Part shown: in pieces, positions 1 to 7,965 of the stretch
Layout of the letters: each line of letters opens with the position of its first letter
Position numbering within the stretch: the stretch's first letter is position 1
DNA from: a bacterium
GTDB taxonomy: Bacteria > DRYD01 > JALUEN01
Assembly: GCA_027052755.1 (NCBI GenBank)
Contig: JALUEN010000100.1
Span: 1 to 14,659, forward strand
Length of the DNA stretch: 14,659 bases
Direction of reading: 5' to 3'
Program-made: the position numbers and the translations under genes
Notes under the pieces: generated by a model
Database searches by the model: none
The model's input: only the letters and a program-made list of their open reading frames with translations
Told to the model about the DNA's origin: nothing

Positions 1-1
1 G

Positions 2-445
2 CCTAGGGTGAGGGATATACTGGAGTTAGCCTTTCCCAGGATGAGCGATCCGATAATAGAGAAGCTTAAACCCACCTTTCTCTCCTTGACCCCTAGGGGA
101 CTAGAGGGTAAGGAGATAGGCGGAGTAAAATTATGGGCATTTCCTGGGAAACACGCTATTGACAGCTATTCATTAGTAGTAGAGGTAGATGGCAGGAGAG
201 TCGGTTACAGTGGTGATACCTTGCTCACCGATGGGGTTAAGGAGATGGTGAGGTTATCCGATCTATCATTCCTAGATATGAACGATCCTCAGTCTAGGAT
301 CGGAGATCATATGAACAAGGAAGATATACTGACTCTTAGGAGAGAGTTCCCAGACAAGAGGTTATGCGTGATACACACAAAGGTACTTCCTCAGCCTTTT
401 GAGGGAGTAGAGGTAGCAGATGACCTAAGCGAGTTCCAAACTTAA
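2..445 (+). CDS. Metallo-beta-lactamase-fold hydrolase, RNase Z-like, C-terminal part (5' end outside window)
   Basis: The frame is open to the left edge, so the gene is cut at its start; the GTG at position 8 is unlikely to be the real start. Counting from that GTG, the visible pieces fit the second half of a metallo-beta-lactamase hydrolase: a histidine in GKHAI (His49), a beta-strand pair leading to YSGDT (67-71, metal-bridging Asp70), a DHM motif (His101) in the place of the RNase Z-type HLT/HM motif, and a late CVIHT histidine (His123). The N-terminal HxHxDH metal motif would lie outside the window. Proteins of this kind are zinc-dependent phosphodiesterases or related hydrolases (RNase Z, UlaG-like, cyclic-nucleotide hydrolases), and the substrate cannot be read here. 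It ends 48 bases before nnr and may be transcribed with it. The fold is fairly sure; the exact function is not. Confidence 0.75.
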   Translation, partial: PRVRDILELAFPRMSDPIIEKLKPTFLSLTPRGLEGKEIGGVKLWAFPGKHAIDSYSLVVEVDGRRVGYSGDTLLTDGVKEMVRLSDLSFLDMNDPQSRIGDHMNKEDILTLRREFPDKRLCVIHTKVLPQPFEGVEVADDLSEFQT

Positions 446-477
446 GGCCTCAAAGCTCACCATAAGAGATCAGAGCT

Positions 478-488
478 AGGAGGTGATC
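478..488 (+). promoter_or_regulatory. Exact full-length Shine-Dalgarno for nnr
   Basis: AGGAGGTGATC matches the complement of the usual bacterial 16S rRNA 3' end over all 11 bases and lies 5 bases before the ATG at 494. It fixes the nnr start and supports a bacterial origin. A weak GATCA/TGATC inverted pair (468-472 and 484-488) would put AGGAGG in its loop, but a 5-bp stem is little evidence of control. Confidence 0.8.
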
Positions 489-493
489 AGGAG

Positions 494-2128
494 ATGAAGG
501 TAGTCTCCCCGGACGAGATGAGGCAGTTAGATAAAATAACGATAGAGGAATACGGTTTACCCTCTATAGTACTCATGGAGAACGCAGCTTTAGCTACCTT
601 AGAAGCTATAGTAGAAAACTGCCCCCCGGAGATGTTAATGAGAGGTGTGCTAGTATTATGTGGTAGTGGTAATAACGCAGGCGACGGCTTAGCGGTAGCT
701 AGACACCTGATTTTAAGGGGATATCCGGTTAGCATCTTTCTCCTCAAGAAGCCGAGAAAAAATGATCCGCTCATTAACTTCCGATTCTTACAGAAGTTAA
801 AAGCTCCGATGTACGTATTAGAAGAGAACGAGGAGAATTTCTGGGGCTTACTTTTAAAAGCCCTGCTGAGAGCTGGCTGTGTGATTGATGCGCTCCTGGG
901 GACAGGCGTCAAGGGAGAGCTCTCTGAAGAATATGTTAAAGCAATAAGGTTAATTAACTCCTCCTGGAGCTACAAGGTAAGCATAGATATACCCAGTGGA
1001 ATTAACCCGGAAACAGGAGAACTGCTAGCTCCTGAAGCTGTCAAAGCTAACCTAACTGTAACTATGGGCTTCATAAAACGTGGACTGATACTATATCCAG
1101 GAGCTGAATATGTAGGTAAGCTAGTGGTAGCGAACATCTCCATTCCTGCTCACTTAAGCGCTAAGGTGAAAGAGGAGTTACTACTGCCAAGCGAGGCTGC
1201 CTTGATGATACCTGAGCGCTCTCCACTAGGGCATAAGTATAAGTTCGGTGTTGTGGTAGTAATAGGTGGCCCCAAGCCCTATACAGGAGCTTCTCACCTA
1301 GCAGCCCTCGGAGCTCTAAGGGGAGGAGCGGGGATGACCTATCTCCTGGTACCAGAGGAAACCTATACAATAGCTGATGTAAAATTAACTGAGGTTATAG
1401 TGGATACCTATAACCTTTCAGAGGGAGATTTTAAGGAGATAGATCCCTACTTGGAGCGAGCGGATACAGTAGTAATAGGTATGGGCTGGGGTCTAAACCC
1501 CCTCATGAAGGAGCTTCTGAAAAAGGTGATAAAGGGATACAAAGGTAGGATAGTGATAGATGGTGATGGTTTAAAACTGCTAGCTGAGCTGATCTCTGAG
1601 AAGGAGATATCACTTGAGGATCTGAAAGGGCGAAGCGTTTTAACACCCCACAGCGGTGAGCTGAGCAAGTTCTTCCAAATAGCACTTGGGCGCTCAGAGG
1701 ATATCACTTTTAAGCTGAGAACTGAGCATCAGAGGTACAAATATGCTAAGAGGTTAAGCCTCCTCACTGGTAGCGTTGTCCTGGCGAAAGGAAACCCAAC
1801 AATAGTTGTTAACGATGAGAAGGTGTACTACGTTGGATCAACTAGCGTAGCTATGGCAAAAGGTGGCAGTGGTGATGTACTATCAGGGATTACAGGGGCT
1901 CTGATTTCCCAGGTGAGAGAACTTGACAAAGGGGTAGCCTTAGCATCTCTAATACATGGAATGGCGGCTCAACTAGCTAGGAAGAAGCTCTCCCACTATA
2001 GCGTAGCGCCATCTGATATAGTTAAATATATACCCTTAGCTTTCAACGTGCTAATGAACCTGAGACCAGGACACCTTAAAAATAGCCATAGATCACTTCT
2101 AGAGAGAATGGGCTTCTGGAAGGTTTAA
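494..2128 (+). CDS. nnr: Bifunctional NAD(P)H-hydrate repair enzyme (epimerase plus ADP-dependent dehydratase)
   Basis: This cytosolic metabolite-repair enzyme restores NADH and NADPH damaged by hydration. The N-terminal YjeF_N domain (about 1-220) epimerises R- and S-NAD(P)H hydrate; the C-terminal ribokinase-like domain (about 235-525) dehydrates the S form using ADP. Epimerase motifs are GSGNNAGDG (57-65, Ala where Gly is more usual), DALLGTGVKG (132-141) and IDIPSGI (164-170). Dehydratase motifs are HKYKFG (247-252), GGAG (277-280), DGDGL (356-360), LTPHSGE (383-389, Ser for the common Pro) and AKGGSGDVLSG (455-465) with the catalytic Asp460. At 544 residues the length is typical of the fused form. 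The ATG is set by an exact Shine-Dalgarno. NAD(P)H hydrates form faster at high temperature, which suits a thermophile. The gene heads a run of close same-strand genes. Confidence 0.96.
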   Translation: MKVVSPDEMRQLDKITIEEYGLPSIVLMENAALATLEAIVENCPPEMLMRGVLVLCGSGNNAGDGLAVARHLILRGYPVSIFLLKKPRKNDPLINFRFLQKLKAPMYVLEENEENFWGLLLKALLRAGCVIDALLGTGVKGELSEEYVKAIRLINSSWSYKVSIDIPSGINPETGELLAPEAVKANLTVTMGFIKRGLILYPGAEYVGKLVVANISIPAHLSAKVKEELLLPSEAALMIPERSPLGHKYKFGVVVVIGGPKPYTGASHLAALGALRGGAGMTYLLVPEETYTIADVKLTEVIVDTYNLSEGDFKEIDPYLERADTVVIGMGWGLNPLMKELLKKVIKGYKGRIVIDGDGLKLLAELISEKEISLEDLKGRSVLTPHSGELSKFFQIALGRSEDITFKLRTEHQRYKYAKRLSLLTGSVVLAKGNPTIVVNDEKVYYVGSTSVAMAKGGSGDVLSGITGALISQVRELDKGVALASLIHGMAAQLARKKLSHYSVAPSDIVKYIPLAFNVLMNLRPGHLKNSHRSLLERMGFWKV

Positions 2129-2152
2129 TTGATAGCTGAGAGGTGCGATCTA

Positions 2153-3145
2153 ATGAATAGGAGCCTAGATATAGGCAGGTTAAGCCTAGGTGTAATTTTA
2201 GGGTTATCTCTAGTGCTGAGCTTGTACATCTTCAGCATATCAGCTCTCAGAAATCAAGAGGAGTTAGCTGAGTTCAGAGCAAGGGTTTACGCCAAAGCCT
2301 GGCTAAAAATAACCTCCCATCAAGGTTCTCTCAAGACAACACTAACTTTTCTAGACCTATATATAGCTTCTGGTGGAGAGATAGACAAGAACATCTTACA
2401 GCTGGTGAAACCGGCTTTGAAACGGGATACCTACTTCAAGGACCTCTACTTCCTAGGAAGTGGTCTAGGGACCGCTGACCAGGTGAGATCAGCTGAGCTA
2501 CTCTCATTAGCCTCAAAATCCACAGACCCTGATGTAAGGCGAGTAGCTAATTCCTACAGGATACTCCTCCTAGCAGGTCCTGGAGTTAAGCTCCTCAAAA
2601 AGGGACTAAAGGATTACCTGAGCCGTAACCTAAACGAGGAGCAGGTTGACCTCATCATGAAGTTGATAGAAGGAGGCGCTAAGCTCTTAAGTGGGTTAAT
2701 AGAGAAACAAGTGAAGAAGTTGACTAAAGATGATAACCCGATCGTGAGAAGCGCAGGGTTGTATATCCTCGCTGGTTTGCTTAAACACAAGGACCTGAAC
2801 ACTTATAAAGAAGCGTTAAGTGATCCCGTAGGAAGTGTGAGGCTCACTGCCCTATCCTGTCTCCTGTACCTGAACAAGTACGAGTCCCTAAACCTTCTCC
2901 CACTAGAAGATGCTCTGAAATTATTACTAATGAACGATGATGAGGAGAGCGTTCGCCTGATGTCCTTAGCATTACTCTCTAGGATATCAACTAGATCTCA
3001 TACCTTCAATGAGGTGCTGAGAGGGGAACTAGTTCCAGAGCCAGCAACTAGAGTCCGCTTAAGTTCCTTCACCTGGAGGGATAGACATGAGAATTCTCTA
3101 ATCATGAGGTGGAGAGCTTACAGCCTAGCCCTCGTATCCCCATAG
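2153..3145 (+). CDS. Membrane-anchored HEAT/armadillo-like repeat protein, function unknown
   Basis: I do not recognise a named family. The ATG at 2153 is preferred because GAGGTG lies 7 bases upstream; a TTG at 2129 touching the nnr stop is in frame but has no such site. The 330-residue protein opens with one hydrophobic segment (about 10-32) that looks like a signal anchor or uncleaved signal peptide, since no good cleavage site or lipobox follows. The rest is mostly helical with repeated D-x-x-V-R-x-x-A/S-type units, at about 125-140, 194-210, 224-240, 262-277 and perhaps 296-308. The Asp, Val-Arg and small-residue spacing is that of HEAT or HEAT_PBS repeats, which form protein-binding solenoids. 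A charged stretch (145-192) separates the first unit from the others. It may serve as an extracytoplasmic scaffold, which is inference only. It lies 31 bases before the R3H ATPase gene. Confidence 0.75.
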   Translation: MNRSLDIGRLSLGVILGLSLVLSLYIFSISALRNQEELAEFRARVYAKAWLKITSHQGSLKTTLTFLDLYIASGGEIDKNILQLVKPALKRDTYFKDLYFLGSGLGTADQVRSAELLSLASKSTDPDVRRVANSYRILLLAGPGVKLLKKGLKDYLSRNLNEEQVDLIMKLIEGGAKLLSGLIEKQVKKLTKDDNPIVRSAGLYILAGLLKHKDLNTYKEALSDPVGSVRLTALSCLLYLNKYESLNLLPLEDALKLLLMNDDEESVRLMSLALLSRISTRSHTFNEVLRGELVPEPATRVRLSSFTWRDRHENSLIMRWRAYSLALVSP

Positions 3146-3176
3146 ATTAAGAGAAATTCTCAAGAGAGGTGAGCGT

Positions 3177-4946
3177 ATGACGTACAAGATACAGGATGAT
3201 CTAGAGGAGCTCCTAAAGGTTATCCCACCTCATATCAGAGAACCTCTAGAGAAAATCCCTAACCTCAAGAATTTGGTTGAGGTAGTTATGGATTTAGGGA
3301 GAACCCCAGAGGCCAGGTTCCCAGATAACTTCGTGATATTATCAGACTCAGAGGTAACGGAGCTTGATCTCCAGTACGTGGTATCCAGGATCGGCGAGTT
3401 CGGGAAGGATAACAGGGCTGGTATCCCAAGAACCCTTCACAGAATCTCTGCTATAAGGAACAGGCACGGCAAGATCATAGGACTAACCCTTAGGGTTGGT
3501 AGAGCCGTTTACGGGACTGCAGAGATCATAATGGATATAATAAAAACGGGAAAGAGCATCCTTCTCCTAGGAAGACCTGGTGTGGGTAAGACTACTATCC
3601 TAAGGGAGGTAGCTAGAGTCTTAAATGACGAGATGAAGAAGAGGGTAATAATAGTTGACACATCTAACGAGATAGGAGGCGATGGAGACATTCCACACCC
3701 AGCTATCGGCAGAGCTAGGAGGATGCAGGTTCCCACTCCTGAGCTTCAACATAAGGTTATGATAGAAGCTGTAGAGAACCACATGCCTGAGGTCATCATA
3801 ATTGATGAGATGGGGACGCAAGAGGAGGCTTACGCTGCTAGAACTATCGCAGAGAGAGGCGTACAGCTGATAGCCACAGCTCACGGTAACACCTTGGAGA
3901 ACCTTATCATGAACCCCACGTTATCCGACTTAATAGGTGGGATTCAGGCAGTGATCCTGAGCGATGAGGAAGCTAGGAGAAGAGGCACCCAGAAGACCGT
4001 TTTAGAGAGGAAGAATCCGCCCACCTTTGATATCCTTATAGAGATAAGGGAGAGGGACCTGCTAGCTATCCACATGGACGTAGCTATAACAGTTGATAGG
4101 ATGCTAAGAGGTATAGCACCTAGGCCTCAACTTAGGAAGAGGTACCCAGATGGCAAGTGGGAGGTAATAGACTGGGGAGATTGGGCACCGGGTTGGGAAG
4201 AGAGGCTAAAACGTCCCGTAGGAGAGTGGACACCTAGGCGAACAGAGCCAATGCTTAGTCCTGGAGGAACGAAAGCGAGCAAGGTTTTCCTTGAATTAGG
4301 AGAAAGCGGGATAGATAACATAGGTGAGTATGAGGACTCAATGTTAAGCGTTGATCAGAGGGACTCCAAGCGGATAAGGATATATCCCTTCGCTATTAGC
4401 ACTAGCAAACTACAGAAAGCTGCTCAGAGCCTGAACGCGGATATTAAAGTGGTCAAGTTCGCCTCTCAGGCGGATTTAATACTCACCTTGAAGTCAAAGT
4501 CTTATGAGTTAGAAAAGAAGATCTCCAAGTCATCTCTGAAGATACCGATATATACGATCAGGAGCAATACCACTGCTCAGATGATAAAGTTTCTGAGGAA
4601 CATCCTAACCCATCAGAGGGGCGAGGAGGATGAGGTAAACCAAGCATCCAAGGAAGCTGAGGAAGCGGTGTACACAATCCTAGAAGGAGAGGAACTCCTC
4701 GTTGAGCTCCCACCTAGACCGAGACACATCAGACAGATACAGCACGAGATAATAAGGAAATACTCTCTAGTATCTAAGAGCTATGGTGAGGAACCAAACA
4801 GGAGGGTCATCGTTTTCCTAAACGAAGAGGTGAGAAAGAGCTTTGAAGAGGACAAACTGAGGGGAGATAAACAAGGGGAGAACGAGAAGGGGCTAGAAAA
4901 TCCCCCATCAGAAGAGACACCTCAGGATAAGGAAAGAGGTGAATAA
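3177..4946 (+). CDS. R3H domain-containing AAA-type ATPase (Ycf45/SpoIIIAA-like)
   Basis: A 589-residue soluble ATPase joined to a single-stranded nucleic-acid binding domain. The N-terminal part (about 10-115) resembles the lead-in domain of SpoIIIAA (PPHIREPLEKIP at 17-28, then LGRTPEARF). The ATPase core has Walker A GRPGVGKTT (132-140), Walker B VIIIDEMG (206-213, Asp210-Glu211) and an ATAHGNT motif (233-239), as in the SpoIIIAA/secretion-ATPase branch. A Trp- and Pro-rich linker (about 325-360) and a poorly conserved middle region follow. The R3H domain (about 495-555) carries the R-x-x-x-H signature at Arg519 and His523 and ends with GEEPNRRVIVF. The tail is charged and probably disordered. 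The family is known as Ycf45 or 'R3H domain nucleic-acid-binding protein'; its cell role is not established to my knowledge. The start has AGAGGTGAG upstream, and the stop lies 2 bases from the next start. Confidence 0.9.
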   Translation: MTYKIQDDLEELLKVIPPHIREPLEKIPNLKNLVEVVMDLGRTPEARFPDNFVILSDSEVTELDLQYVVSRIGEFGKDNRAGIPRTLHRISAIRNRHGKIIGLTLRVGRAVYGTAEIIMDIIKTGKSILLLGRPGVGKTTILREVARVLNDEMKKRVIIVDTSNEIGGDGDIPHPAIGRARRMQVPTPELQHKVMIEAVENHMPEVIIIDEMGTQEEAYAARTIAERGVQLIATAHGNTLENLIMNPTLSDLIGGIQAVILSDEEARRRGTQKTVLERKNPPTFDILIEIRERDLLAIHMDVAITVDRMLRGIAPRPQLRKRYPDGKWEVIDWGDWAPGWEERLKRPVGEWTPRRTEPMLSPGGTKASKVFLELGESGIDNIGEYEDSMLSVDQRDSKRIRIYPFAISTSKLQKAAQSLNADIKVVKFASQADLILTLKSKSYELEKKISKSSLKIPIYTIRSNTTAQMIKFLRNILTHQRGEEDEVNQASKEAEEAVYTILEGEELLVELPPRPRHIRQIQHEIIRKYSLVSKSYGEEPNRRVIVFLNEEVRKSFEEDKLRGDKQGENEKGLENPPSEETPQDKERGE

Positions 4947-4948
4947 AC

Positions 4949-5824
4949 TTGGCATTCATCCCTAGCTATTTACACCTGAGATACCTGCCACTTAAACCAG
5001 GTAACTATTGGGAGCTTAGATCAGAACATCCAGAGGAACTGGTAATAAAAGTAGAGGTTATGGACCGACAGAACCTACCATCTGGGATAATGTATCGCCT
5101 TAAATACTCAATAGAGAATGAGGTAATAATGGTAGAGAACCTCATCGTTGACCACAGAGGCATCTGGATACACAGCAGGCTAATAGAGGGTACAATGCTC
5201 ATGTACGACCCTATATTTCTATTGCTGCCCTCTAACTTCAAGGAGTTAAAGTGGTGGAACTGGCAAGGCACCATAGGGACAGTTGAAGCCAAGTCAACGA
5301 TAATATATGAGGGCAACACAGTGGTTGATCTAGAAGAGGAAGCGATACCATGTATAAAGTTAAAGTTCACTGAGGAGAACAAGTACGGCACCTCAACCTA
5401 CATAAGGTACTATGGGGAACACCTAGGATTAGTTAAAGAGATAGCAGACAGCGTTCACTACTCATATGAAGCGATAGTGGAATCAGCAGAGGTTGACTAT
5501 GACGATTACTCGTATATAGAGGAGGTAAAAAGGCTCATAGAACAGTTTGAGGAGGAGGAAGAGGAGAAGCCAGAATCAGAGGAGCTCCCTGAAGATTTAG
5601 GGCTAGAGGAAGAGGATCTAGAAGGAGAATCTCAGGAATACGATGAGACAGAATTAGTTGAGGATGAGGAGTTTATAGAAGAGCTTCAAGGAGAAGAGTT
5701 GGAGGAGCTAGATGAGCTAGAGGAGCTAGATGACTTAGAGGAACTAGAGGGCTTAGACGATCTTGACGAGCTACCAGATACCCTCATCCTCGATGACGAG
5801 GAGAACGAAGATGAAAGAGGTTAA
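4949..5824 (+). CDS. Hypothetical protein with a YLPLKPGNYWE-type domain and a very acidic C-terminal tail
   Basis: No named family recognised. The TTG start is chosen because AGAGGTG (4935-4941, over the end of the upstream gene) sits 7 bases before it and the next residues begin a coherent domain. Residues 1-185 look like a single beta-rich domain opening with RYLPLKPGNYWEL (11-23), a motif seen at the start of many uncharacterised secreted or lipoprotein domains; here there is no signal peptide, so it is probably cytosolic. From about 196 to the end the protein is almost all Glu, Asp and Leu, including a Glu/Asp-Leu-Glu/Asp triplet run at 253-275. Such a tail could bind basic proteins or metal, or mimic nucleic acid. 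The 2-base gap to the R3H ATPase gene suggests coupled translation and perhaps a shared task (inference). The last 14 bases overlap the permease gene. Confidence 0.8.
   Translation: MAFIPSYLHLRYLPLKPGNYWELRSEHPEELVIKVEVMDRQNLPSGIMYRLKYSIENEVIMVENLIVDHRGIWIHSRLIEGTMLMYDPIFLLLPSNFKELKWWNWQGTIGTVEAKSTIIYEGNTVVDLEEEAIPCIKLKFTEENKYGTSTYIRYYGEHLGLVKEIADSVHYSYEAIVESAEVDYDDYSYIEEVKRLIEQFEEEEEEKPESEELPEDLGLEEEDLEGESQEYDETELVEDEEFIEELQGEELEELDELEELDDLEELEGLDDLDELPDTLILDDEENEDERG
5705..5773 (+). repeat. 9-base tandem repeat coding Glu/Asp-Leu-Glu/Asp triplets
   Basis: About seven and two-thirds diverged copies of a 9-base unit (GAGCTAGAT, GAGCTAGAG, GACTTAGAG, GAACTAGAG and similar) in frame near the end of the acidic-tail gene, residues 253-275. 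The period of three residues puts Leu at every third position, so this is not a heptad coiled coil. Changes are mostly synonymous or Glu/Asp swaps, suggesting old slippage kept under selection for acidity. Confidence 0.75.
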
Positions 5825-6956
5825 CGGTAAGCCACAGGGTGATCTGAAGGGAATAGATAGCTCGGGAGATGCTAATTTTTGGAACGATAGAGAAGCAATT
5901 CTACTACTACTATACCGAAATCTCCTCCTGATAAGCTCCATAACCCTACTCTTCCTAATAGTGAAAATACTCTCAATAGTTAAGAACACGATATTAATCA
6001 TAGCCATCTCCCTCTTCTTAACATACCTACTGCTACCAGCCGTTAACTACATTGAACGAAAGCTGAAAATCCATAGGCTATATGCTGTAGCCCTCATCTA
6101 CCTTAGCATATTTTTCATAGCTATAGGCTTAGGGTTATCAATCATCCCCGTTCTAAGCAACCAGCTTAACAGTTTCCTAAAGGACTTTCCCAACCTCTTC
6201 ACTACCAGCTTAAAGAACCTTTCCTATTCTTTAGATTTCATCATAAAGCGGGTTAACATGGCATCCCCTGCCCTTGACCTTAAACTAGAGGTTCTCATGA
6301 AAGAACTTTACTCCTCGGCTATTGATATAGCTAAGATGCTACCTGCTCACACCTTTTCCTTCTTTTTAAACACATTCGTAGGAATCACTGAGATGCTGAT
6401 TGTCCTCGTCATCACCTTTTATCTACTCAAGGATTATAGTAAGATAGTGGATACTTTAAGGGGGCTTCTCGCACCTTTTAACCTAGTACCCTTTTTCAGG
6501 GAATTTGAGGATACTTTAAGTGGCTTCATCAGAGGGCAGGTGATAGCTGCCCTATACGTCTTCAGCTTAGTAACTTTTACCTTAACTATAATGAGGGTTA
6601 AGTACTCCTTAATTATAGGCGTTCTATCTGGAATCTTTGAGCTCATCCCATTTCTAGGAGCCTTTATCGGTTTTGCTTTGAGCGCGCTGGTTAGCTTCTC
6701 AAGAGGTTTGTGGGTTGGTTTACTGGTTACCTTAACGCTAGCAATAGGGTACCAAGTCTTAGCCAAGGTAATATATCCTAACGTAGTTGGAAAGATCTTA
6801 AAGGTTTCTCCGGTAATTATACTATTAGGGATAGTTCTAGGAGCAGAGCTAGGTGGAGTAGTTGGTATGTTTCTAGCTGTGCCGATCATAGTCCTAGTAA
6901 AGCGCTGGATAATGCTTTGGCTAAGCACGGAAAGCTCAGCTGAGCCTACCTCGTAG
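5811..6956 (+). CDS. AI-2E family transporter (PerM/YdiK-type membrane protein)
   Basis: An inner-membrane protein of 381 residues from the AI-2E/PerM family (Pfam AI-2E_transport), whose members export or antiport small molecules or ions; the substrate here is unknown. A 30-residue hydrophilic N-terminus is followed by hydrophobic segments at about 34-54, 58-76 and 90-114, a hydrophilic region to about 180, then segments near 187-206, 243-262, 267-297, 300-320 and 333-366. Family motifs are RGQ (241-243), ELIPFLGAFIG (277-287) and SPVIILLG followed by GAELGGVVGMFLAVP (333-358). The ATG at 5811 is chosen for GAGGAG 7 bases upstream; in-frame starts further up at 5763 (TTG) and 5793 (ATG) lack that. 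The start overlaps the preceding gene by 14 bases, so the two are probably translationally coupled. Confidence 0.92.
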   Translation: MKEVNGKPQGDLKGIDSSGDANFWNDREAILLLLYRNLLLISSITLLFLIVKILSIVKNTILIIAISLFLTYLLLPAVNYIERKLKIHRLYAVALIYLSIFFIAIGLGLSIIPVLSNQLNSFLKDFPNLFTTSLKNLSYSLDFIIKRVNMASPALDLKLEVLMKELYSSAIDIAKMLPAHTFSFFLNTFVGITEMLIVLVITFYLLKDYSKIVDTLRGLLAPFNLVPFFREFEDTLSGFIRGQVIAALYVFSLVTFTLTIMRVKYSLIIGVLSGIFELIPFLGAFIGFALSALVSFSRGLWVGLLVTLTLAIGYQVLAKVIYPNVVGKILKVSPVIILLGIVLGAELGGVVGMFLAVPIIVLVKRWIMLWLSTESSAEPTS

Positions 6957-6966
6957 GAGGATAGAG

Positions 6967-7965
6967 ATGAAAGACGTAGTGAGCACACAAGGAAATAGAT
7001 TAGGGAGCAAATCACTGGGTAGCTCCCTCATAAAATGTCTGCTAATTGCGCTAATCATAGCTTTAATAATATCTCCTCAAACCTATGCTATGAGGATTAT
7101 CTCACTATCACCCAGCGTTACAGAGATACTCTTTGAGATAGGTGCGGGAGATGAGGTGGTAGGTGTTACAGCTAGCTGTGATTGGCCTCCAGAGGCTAAG
7201 AAGAAGAAAGTAGTAGCAGGTGTAGCGCCTAACTTTCAGGCAATACTATCCCTTAACCCAGATATAGTTATCTTTGAGAAGAAGCTAATGGGAAAGTATA
7301 TACCTACATTTGAGAAGCTAGGAATAAACTATTTAGCGGTGGAGACTGATGACTGGAAGATGCTCTTTAAGAACATCCTGCTAATAGGAAAGGTAACAGG
7401 TCACTACCAAGAAGCAGAGGAGCTGGTAACTCAGCTTCTCAACACCTATGAGGATGTGAGCGCTCTCTTGGAGGAATGCCCCTCTCAACCTAAGGTCCTA
7501 GTAATAATGTGGGCTAACCCCATATACACGATAGGAACCGATACCATGGCTTATACCTTCTGGAGAGACTTAAAGACAAAACCATTAGCGCTACCTGGAG
7601 ACTATGGAAGCGTTAACATAGAGTGGATAATATCATCTGACCCAGATTATATAATAGCACTAGGTGATAACGTAATGGAAGATCTCAGTAAAAACCCGTT
7701 TATTACATCACTTAGAGCTTGGAGAGAAGGAAGAGTTATAAACATAGACCCCTCACTTGTCTTAAGAGGCACTCCTAGAATGGTCATGGCTTTCAAATAC
7801 TTGGCTAAACAGCTACATCCAAAGTGCTTCTCAGCTTATTCTTTTTACAGAGATGAGAGGTTGTTCTTCAGCTTATCCTCAACCGCTCCCTCAGATCTAG
7901 AACCTTTGAACCTATTATTTCCCTTCACACATTCTAATTCAAGAGATCCGATATGGGGAGATTGA
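6967..7965 (+). CDS. ABC-type cobalamin/Fe(III)-siderophore-type substrate-binding protein (BtuF-like)
   Basis: An exported binding protein of the periplasmic-binding-protein-2 family (PF01497), 332 residues. After a long basic N-terminus there is a hydrophobic core (21-36) and a likely signal peptidase I site after QTYA (38-41); the only nearby Cys (24) sits before the core, so it is not a clear lipoprotein. The mature part starts with RIISLSPSVTEIL (43-55), then CDWPPEA (71-77), a pattern typical of BtuF-like proteins, and LNPDIV (96-101); the second lobe includes SSDPDYIIALG and a GRVINIDPSLVLRGTPR ending. The last 35 residues or so are an unusual aromatic extension. TAGGAGGAT upstream sets the ATG. 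No BtuC or BtuD gene is in view, so its permease must be elsewhere. Vitamin B12 is the best guess for ligand; haem or a siderophore cannot be excluded. Confidence 0.88.
   Translation: MKDVVSTQGNRLGSKSLGSSLIKCLLIALIIALIISPQTYAMRIISLSPSVTEILFEIGAGDEVVGVTASCDWPPEAKKKKVVAGVAPNFQAILSLNPDIVIFEKKLMGKYIPTFEKLGINYLAVETDDWKMLFKNILLIGKVTGHYQEAEELVTQLLNTYEDVSALLEECPSQPKVLVIMWANPIYTIGTDTMAYTFWRDLKTKPLALPGDYGSVNIEWIISSDPDYIIALGDNVMEDLSKNPFITSLRAWREGRVINIDPSLVLRGTPRMVMAFKYLAKQLHPKCFSAYSFYRDERLFFSLSSTAPSDLEPLNLLFPFTHSNSRDPIWGD

Noticed and set aside
457..488. Possible Shine-Dalgarno-hiding hairpin before nnr (TCACC with GGTGA, or GATCA with TGATC)
   Set aside because: Only five base pairs each with long loops; too weak to call regulation or a riboswitch.
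487..912. Minus-strand open frame opposite nnr
   Set aside because: It lies wholly opposite a strongly conserved enzyme domain and its translation resembles no family; it is an antisense shadow.
5763..5810. Longer N-terminus for the AI-2E permease from TTG 5763 or ATG 5793
   Set aside because: The extra residues only reflect the acidic repeat of the overlapping gene; GAGGAG is placed 7 bases before ATG 5811.
6434..7015. 193-codon minus-strand open frame
   Set aside because: It is opposite the AI-2E permease and the start of the binding-protein gene; its Lys/Thr/Pro-rich composition is the reverse image of hydrophobic codons.
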